A program made the position numbers and the translations under genes. The notes under the pieces were generated by a model. That model had not been told where the DNA came from, searched no databases, and worked only from the letters and a program-made list of their open reading frames with translations. A DNA stretch of 62,643 bases. Source: Selenomonadaceae bacterium (GTDB lineage Bacteria > Bacillota > Negativicutes > Selenomonadales > Selenomonadaceae). The stretch is taken from positions 1 to 62,643 of the forward strand of contig JAFWWC010000045.1 of assembly GCA_017518105.1 (NCBI GenBank), in the 5' to 3' direction. Positions 1 through 9,000 of this stretch are shown here, one piece after another (position 1 is the stretch's first letter; every line of letters begins with the position of its first letter).

Positions 1-3000
1 AGCGGCGGCACGATTACTTTCAATCCGACAACGCAGTTGATGACCTTGACGAGCGGCACGACGATTAATTTGGAATTCGGCAATTATGAACTTACTGCCA
101 CCGCTAAAGGCAACGCGGCAAGTTCAATCGCGCTGACTGACGGAGGAATTACAATCACGCCTAACACCGGCGACGGCTCACTTGACCTTACGCTGACCGG
201 CACATCAAGCGGCTCGTTGAGTGCAAATATCGAAGTCTTAAGCGGTTCGTTCTCACTCGGCGACGGCGGCGAAATTACCGTTGCTGCAGGTACTGAACTG
301 CAAATCAAATTCTCCGACGACTACATTATAAATTTCAAGGCGACTGATAAGGCGGGCGGCTCAATCTCTCTCGGCGCGGACGGAATTACTTTCGCGCCAA
401 CCTCTGATGACGGCGGCTTGCAACTCACTGTCAAACGCGGTGATGATACGCGCTCTGCAAGTTTGGACGTTAATGGCTCGGTTACTTATAAGCTCGACGG
501 CTCCATTTCCTTGACCAAAGGCACTGTCGTTAAAAACGTTTTTGACAGCGGCAATATCTTGACGATAACCGCGAATACAGACGCGAGCGGCTCAATCGTT
601 TTAAATCCTGACGGCGGCTTAACAATTACGCCTGCCACTGCCGACGCGCTTTCTGTTAAGCTGACAATGGAAGATGATTTTGAGCTTAACATCAACAAAA
701 TCGACGGTTCTATCAGTTATGACGGCGGAATTATCACGCTTTACGATGGAACCGAAATTTACGAGAAAAACGCGGATACAGGCGAATTTTCCATAAAGAC
801 CGAAGGCGGCAACTCTACCGCTGATTTGTCAACAGTTGGTGTGCTTTCTTACGCGCCAAGCGACGGTGCAACCCTTACGCTAAACTACTCTGACTATGAT
901 AATTATATTCGCCTTACATCTGGGGAAATGAAAGGTTCTGCGACAGGAGGTTATTCTATTGAATATTCTTTTATCGCAGGCACAAATGTTGTCGGAAGCT
1001 TTCCAAAAGAGATTGCGCTCGAAAGTGCGGGCAACTACACGCTCAACGGAATTTCCGTTACGACGACTAAAGATAATGTTCAAGTTGTGCTCAGCGGCGA
1101 TTATGATAAAGTTTCATTTGCGGCGGACGCGGGCATTACGGTTTCAGCGACAGAGGATAAAGGCTTCCGATTTGGAATTGACGACGACGGCACGATTACC
1201 ATAACCACGACGGATAGCGGCGACTTCGGAGTAAGTAGCGGCTCCATAACTTTCGGCGACGGACAAGCTACGATAGCCGAGGGTACGACGATTTCATTGA
1301 CGACGGACGAACGGGTTGTTACGTTCACTGCCAATAAAGATATTTCTGTATCGTCAAAAATCGAAGAGGATATTTATTATCTTACGCTCGATGAGGCGAC
1401 CGCTGATGTTACCATTGCTCAAGACGGGCAAACGGTTTTGGCGGGCGAAATGGTAATCGACGGCGTGTTTAGCTACAGTCCAAAGACAGGCACATTTGGC
1501 TTGACGGGCGCGAACTCTTCACACGGCGACGGCAACAATACTTCCTTCCAATTCACGACGGAAGGACCAACTGGCACTTACACATTCAAGGCGGAGACGA
1601 ACGACACGACCGTTGTATTTATCCCCAGCTACAACGACGGCAAATTTGAAATGAATTTCCCGAACGAAGCCAAGCACTCGATGAAGTTCACCGTTAGCAA
1701 AGATGGACAGACGGTCTTTGAAAACAACGTCGCCATCGACGGCACAATCGGCTTTGACACCGCCAATCAAGAACTTTCCTTGACTAAGGACACTGTCCTG
1801 ACCCTCACGCAGGGCGAAAACTCGATAGAAATTACTGCACTGGGCGACGCGGGCGGCAAGTTGAATATCGTTGACGGCGGCTTGAGATTTGCTCCGAACA
1901 CGGGCGACGGGCAACTTGAATTGAATTTCGTTTCTAGCGGACGCAAAGCAAATATCGACGTGACGGGCGCGGTTATCTTCGGCGAAGGCGGCAAAATTTC
2001 TCTCGAAAACGGCACGGAAGTAACTTTCACTTGGGATGACGGCACAGAACTTAAATTGACTTCCACGGGCTCGACGGGTTCCATTGGTATTGACGAAAAG
2101 GGAATTAAAATCACTTCCGAAGACGAAAACCTTACCATTGACTTGACGACTGCAACCGGCGACCAAACCCACCTAAGCGGCATAAAAGGCACGATTTACT
2201 ACAATGCGGGCAGGGTTTCATTCGACGACAACTCAACGATAACCGCAACGACTACGCTCGGCGGCGAATCGATTTTAATGACGCTTGAGACAATCGGCGG
2301 CACGGGACATCTTGATTTTGCTGATAATGGCATCATTTATTCGGCGGATACGGGCGCAATGCAAATCACGTGGAAGAAAGACGACGTGGAAAGCACTTTC
2401 ACGGTTAATAGCGGCTCCGTTCAAATCGGGCATGGTCTCTTCCAAATCGCTAAAGGCACCGACCTTGCAACCGACTTGAAAGACTTTGTTCCCGCGCTTT
2501 ACTTCACGACTTCGGAAGCTGGCACTTACACAATCAACGGACAGACAATCACGACCTCCGCCGCGAACATTTCAATGACGGCGACCGATGATTATATGAC
2601 CTTCAAGACGAGCGATGATGCTATTACTTATGACGACATGACTTTTGCGGGCAACGGTAATGTAAGCCTATCGACAGCCGGTGTAGTTTTGGGCGCGGGC
2701 GTCGTGGCTGACGGCTTTGGCAAAGATAAAATGTTTATCTTGGCGGAGGCGGGCAACGTCACTGCCGACGCGAGGATTTTTGAGCTTACAGAAGACGTTT
2801 CGACGGGTATCAGCGTCACGGGCGCGGAAGACGGATTTATTTTCAGCCGCACCAACACCGAAGAAAGCGAAGCACAATTCGACGACCCAGACCCCGCAAA
2901 CGTCGGCAAAATTTTCACGGAAGAATTTTTCCTCACCAACGACGACTCTTATCGAATTCAAACGAACTTGCTCGGCTTGCAACAGATTATCGGCGTGTCG

Positions 3001-6000
3001 TCTCCCGTCACCGTCAAGGGCAACGCAACTTTCGACGGCGAACCCGAACGAACAGTTTTTGATGTCGTCACGGAAACGGAAGGCGTCTTCACTGTTGCGG
3101 ATAAGGATTACAGCATAAGCGGCGATGACAGCGTTGCGATAAAGGTCGGCTTCGAGCCAGATAAATCATACGTCAGAGGCTTCGACAGCTTGAGCGGCAC
3201 GGTTAGTGGCGACTTCACCGCGCATGAAGTTTCAATCAACGGCTCCGCCTCGGCTGTGCGACCTGTCGAAGACACCTTGATTTCAATATCTGCTGACGAA
3301 AACGGTTTTGAAGTTTCTGGACTCGATAACGGCGCAATTTTGTGGGTTGGTGCGAAAGATACTTACGTAGTCAACGGCACGACGATTAACGCCAACGCCG
3401 GAGATTATATTGCTGGTAGCGGCGACAATTTCGCTTACCTTTTAGCCATGAGCAACAACACAGTCGTAACCGGCACCGAGTCTGATGATTACATAGGCAA
3501 CCACGGCACCAACGTCACGATAAACGCGCTCGGCGGCAACGATACCATTATGAATTATGGTGCCAGTAACGTTACAATAAACGGCGACGCAGATAACGAT
3601 ATTATTTTTAACGTCGCACGAGTTAACTCGGAAACGGGCGAAGTTACAGAAAGTCCCGACAATGTATTAATCAACGGCGGCAGGGGTAATGATTATATTG
3701 CCGCTGAAGGCTCCAACGTCACGATAACTGGCGGTGCAGGTAAAGATTCTATTGCCGCAGACGGCGATTTTGCCTCCATTAACGGCGGCGCAGGTAACGA
3801 CAGCATTGAAATTAACGGCGACAACGCATCAATCGACGCGGGCGCGGGCTCCAATCAAATTAAAGTTTCAGGCAAGAACGAGGTTATTCTTCTCAAAGGT
3901 CGAACCACAGTCGAAGGATTCAACACTGGTTTTGGCGAAGGCTCCGATACGATTTACATAAAATCCGAAAATGACCCTGCAGGTGTCGAATTCTTAGAGG
4001 ACGGCTTGACTTTCGGCAACGACACCGCAAGCTTGACCCTCAGCGACGTGCACACGACCGCCAAAGTAAACCTCTTCCACGAGAACAGAGATATGTTGAA
4101 TAAGGGCGTTTTCATCGCTGCGGGTGATTGGTATAAAGTCGAGGACTCCGATTTGACCGTTGACTCTGGAGAGGAAGTTTACTTCGTGGGCACCGCCGCC
4201 ACCCCCAAAGCCGGCGTAGACTTCAGCGGCATAACAGGAGACCTCAACCTCACGATGGATACCGCCTACATAGACAGCGAAGAATATGTACCCGGCACGA
4301 CAATGTGGATAAACGGCGTTTACTCGCTCAAAGGCGGCGCAGGCAATACGACAATCACCGGCTCCAAACTGGACGATACGATTATCAGCGGCTCCGGCAA
4401 CACGACAATCGACGCGGGCGCGGGCAATAATCAAATTAAGCTGTCAGACAGTAGCGCAGCGGTTGTTTTCAACGGGCAAACCACAGTCGAAGGATTCAAG
4501 ACGGGCTTTGGCGACGGCACGGACACGGTTTATATCCCTGGAGGTTTTCCCGGTGTCGATTTCAAAGATGGCACCTTGACTTTCTACGACGATACAAATT
4601 CATTGACCTTTAAAGAAGTCACCACCACCGCGCAAATCAATACGTACGACGCCGCGAACGGCATAGCCGCCAAACAAGTTTATATCGCCGAGGACGATTG
4701 GTACAAGGTCACGGACGGCGAGGCGCAATATTACGTCGGGGCGACTGCCAGTAAGAATCACGGCATCGACTTCAGCGGCGTGACAGAAGACCTCAACGTT
4801 ACGCTCAACACCCCCGACGAGGCGACCGATGCTTCCATGTGGATTAACAACATCCATTCGATACGCGGCGGCGACGGCAACACGACAATCACTGGCTCGG
4901 ACGAAAACGATACGATTATTAGCGGCACGGGCAAGACGACAATCAACGCGGGCGACGGCGACGATTACATTATCAACAGCGGGGCGGAAAATATTCTTCG
5001 TGGCTTAGGCGGCAACGATACCATTTCTAACGACGGCGATAACTTATCAATCAACGGCGGCGCGGGCAGTGACTCCATTGTAAACAACGGCTCCAACGTC
5101 ACGATAAACGCGGGCGACGGCGACGATTTAATCACCAATACCGGCGATAATGTCCTGTTCAAGTATTATTCGACTGGTGGCAACGATTCAATCGTAGGGT
5201 TCAATTCGACCTCGACGCTTTCAATCGCCGATGAATATTCATCTTCCATCAGCGGCAACGATTTAATCGTCACGGTCGGCGATAGCAAGATTACTTTGGT
5301 TGACGCGGCAACTTTATCGTCAGCTAACATTGAAACTGCTGACTTAAATCCCGCTGAGTCGTTGGTTGAATCTATTTTGAAACGCACGGCGGCAGGTTAT
5401 CCTGTAATAGCAGGACTATTCTTCAACCCAGAGGAAATTACAGGTCCAGAGCCGACAAATTATTCCGCAAAAGAAGATTGGACTATCACGTCATCGGACA
5501 ATCTGGAACTCTACGGCGTTCACTACACCCCCGAAAAATCCAATGATAAATGGGTCGTGCTGGTTCACGGCTACGGTTGCATGTACGAGTCTATGAATCC
5601 TTTCGCGACTTTCTATCTTGCCAACAATTACAATGTCTTGATGATTGACCAACGCGCCGCAGGAAACTCTGAAGGCACATGGCTGACGATGGGCGGGGCT
5701 GAAAGTAAAGACGTTGCCCTTTGGACGCAAGAAATTGTCCGCAGAAATTCAAATGCCAAGATAACTTTGCACGGCGTATCAATGGGTTCTGCAACCGCAA
5801 TGCTCGCCGCTTCCCGTTCCGACGCCGCAAATGTAGTTGCACTCGTTGAAGATTGCGGCTATACCTCTGCCATGAAACTTTTCTACTTGCTTAACGAAGC
5901 CTTCGGCATTGGGGCACCACCCGAAGTCCTTGAGGCTATAGATGGAGTCGCCGAAGAATTTTCTGGGCATTATCTTTCGGAAGCTACTCCGATTAACGCA

Positions 6001-9000
6001 ATTTCTTCCGCAAAGATGCCGACGCTGTTTATTTCGGGCGATGACGACGGTGTTGTCCCGGTCAGTATGCTAAGCGAACTTTACGACGCGTCGGGGGCGG
6101 AAGTCAAAGAAAAATTTATCGTCGCAGGCGCAGGGCACGCGCAAGCTGGCTTGAATGACCCCGTCGGGTATAGCAACGCCGTGTTCAGATTCGTTGCCGA
6201 AGCCAACGGCGAAGGTTGGGAAACTACCAACATAACCGACAATATCTCGTTGGGCGGAACCAAATACAATGACACGATTACAAACTACGGCAACAACGTC
6301 ACGATAAGCGCGGTAGAAGGTGACGACTCAATCACCAATACCAGCGAGTATTCGATAATCGACGGCGGCGAAGGCAACGACACCATAATCAACTACAGCC
6401 CGACTGGTATCTTGGCGTCTAATGGCGTTTCGATTAACGCGGGCGCGGACGACGATACGATTATCAATGAGCACGCCTATTACGTAACACTCAACGGCGG
6501 CGAGGGTGACGACAAAATCATAGTCAGGCTCGGTGACCACACGACGATTGACGGCGGCGAAGGCAACGATTCGATTATCGGCGAGACTGTGGAAGGCGAA
6601 TCTTCTACGTGGGCTATGGGCGGCTACGCAAACATTAACGGCGGCTCAGGCGACGATTACATTAACCCAATCTTCAGCGACTCGGCATCAATCCTCGGCG
6701 GCGAAGGCAACGACACTATCATTAACGAAGGCGACGACGCAACGATTAACGGCGGCGCGGGCGATGATGTTATCAGCTTGCAAGGAGCCTCGCTCAATAA
6801 CGACGTGATTAAGTACGAGGCGGGCGACGGCAACGATATTATCTACGGCTTCAACGAGACGACTAAGCTTAGCATAACGGCGGACGCGGAGTATTCGACT
6901 GTCGAGAGCGGCGACGACGTGATTGTTAATGTCGGCGATAATGCAATCACTATCGCGGGCGGCGCGGGCTTGTCCACAATCAACATCATCGACTACGAAA
7001 CCCCCGCTTTGAACATTACCAATACTACGAACAATACGCTAATCACCGGCACCGAGAATAACGACACGATTAGGAACAGCGGCGATGACGTTTCAATCAG
7101 CGGCGCGGCGGGCGATGATTTAATAACCTCAAGCGGCGATAACAGTTCAATTTACGGCGGCGCGGGCAGTGATAACATTCGCAACGACGGCGCAAGCTCC
7201 AGTATCTTTGGCGCGGAAGGCGACGATCTACTGATTAACACCGCCGACGAGGCTTTGGTAGACGGTGGCTACGGCAATGACATAATCACTAACAGCGGCG
7301 ACTCCGTCACGATAAGACCGGGCGGCGGCTTCGACAGCATATCCAACACTGGCGATAACGTCCTAATCAACTACACGGGCGGCAACGATTCAATCCAAGG
7401 CTTCAATGCAACCTCGACGCTCTCGCTAAGCTCCGATGATTATGAGGTCGTCGAAGGCTCAAGAAATATTTTCGTCTTCAGCGGCGAAAGCTTTGCTGTC
7501 CTGCAAGGCGCGTTCCTCACCAACGACAGCATTAACATTAACGATACGGCTTATGCGGTCGAAGGCAAGGTTATCAGGTTGGAAAGCGGCGGCGAAGATG
7601 TCACAATCAGCCGTAGCAATGTCAGCATAGTCGGTGGCACGGGCGATGACCTAATCAGCTTAGGCTCCGGCACGGCGAACAATACGATTGAGTACGCGGG
7701 AGGCAACGATACTATCTACGGCGTCAACGAGACCACGCGCCTTTTGATTTCGGACGAGTATTCCTCGATAAAGGTTGGCTCCGATGTTTTCGTCACGGTC
7801 GGCAACAACATAATCACTTTGGTTGACGCAAGCGACGTGTTCGCGACTGACTTTGAAGAGGGCGAATCCTTCCTGCTTACGGAAAAGGGCGCGGTCACAG
7901 TCGGCAACAGAGTTTTCGAGCTGACGGAAAGAGTTAAGAACGGCGTGACGATAACTGGCACGGCGGACGGCTTCACGAGCGGCATCACGAACAAGGACGG
8001 CTCAATTTTCGTCGAAGAATTTATCGCCAAATACGACGACAGCTACACGGTGCAGATTGGCGGCGACGGCTTGCATACAATCAGCGGCATAAACGCGGGC
8101 ACGGAAGTTTCGACCAGTGCGACCAAAGACAGCGAGTCGGTTGAAAATCAATTTTATCTCGTGATGGGCGACGCCGGCTCTTACACGCTGGGCGACTTGG
8201 AAATCACCGCGACGAACGACGGCACCGAAATTTTGTTTGCAAGCGACGGAATAAATTTTGCGGCGGACGCGGGCATTTCTTACGACGGGAAAACTTTTTC
8301 AGGCGACGGTAACATTGAGCTACCAGCTTTCAGCTACCAGCTACCAGCTATTTTGGGCGCGAGTGTTTCAGCGACGGGCTTTGAAGACGGCGAATCGTTC
8401 ATCTTGGCGCAGAAGGGCACGACGACGATTAACGGCAGAACCTTCGAGCTGACAGAAGACATTCCCGACGGCATGACCATTACGGCGAACGATGGCGGCT
8501 ACTCTTCAAGCGTCATGACAGACGGCGCAATCTTAGCGGAAGAATTCAGCGTGGCGGGCGACGATAATTATAGCGTGCAAGTAAGCCCCGATGGTCTCGT
8601 GAAACTCAGCGGCATTAGCAATAACGCAACGATTAACGCCAATGGAACTTATGACGGGCAAGAGATAGAGCAATACTTCTACCTTGACACGGACACGGAA
8701 GGCGCATTCACAATCGGCGAGAAGACGTATTCCATAAGCGGCGATTCAAACGTTTCGATAGAGGCGACCTTTAATCCGGATAAGTCATACGCGAGCGGCT
8801 TTGCGAGCTTGGAAGGCACGGTTAGCGGCAACTTCGACGGCGACACGTTCTACGTAAACGGTAGTAGCGATTCGATTCTGATTAATGGCGATGATTCGAT
8901 TGACGTTGTTGGCAGTTCGGACGGCACGAAGCTTTTCGGCGTGAGCGGCAATGCAACGTTAGCGAGTTTGGGCGGCGTCAGCGAAGTGCACACGGATACC

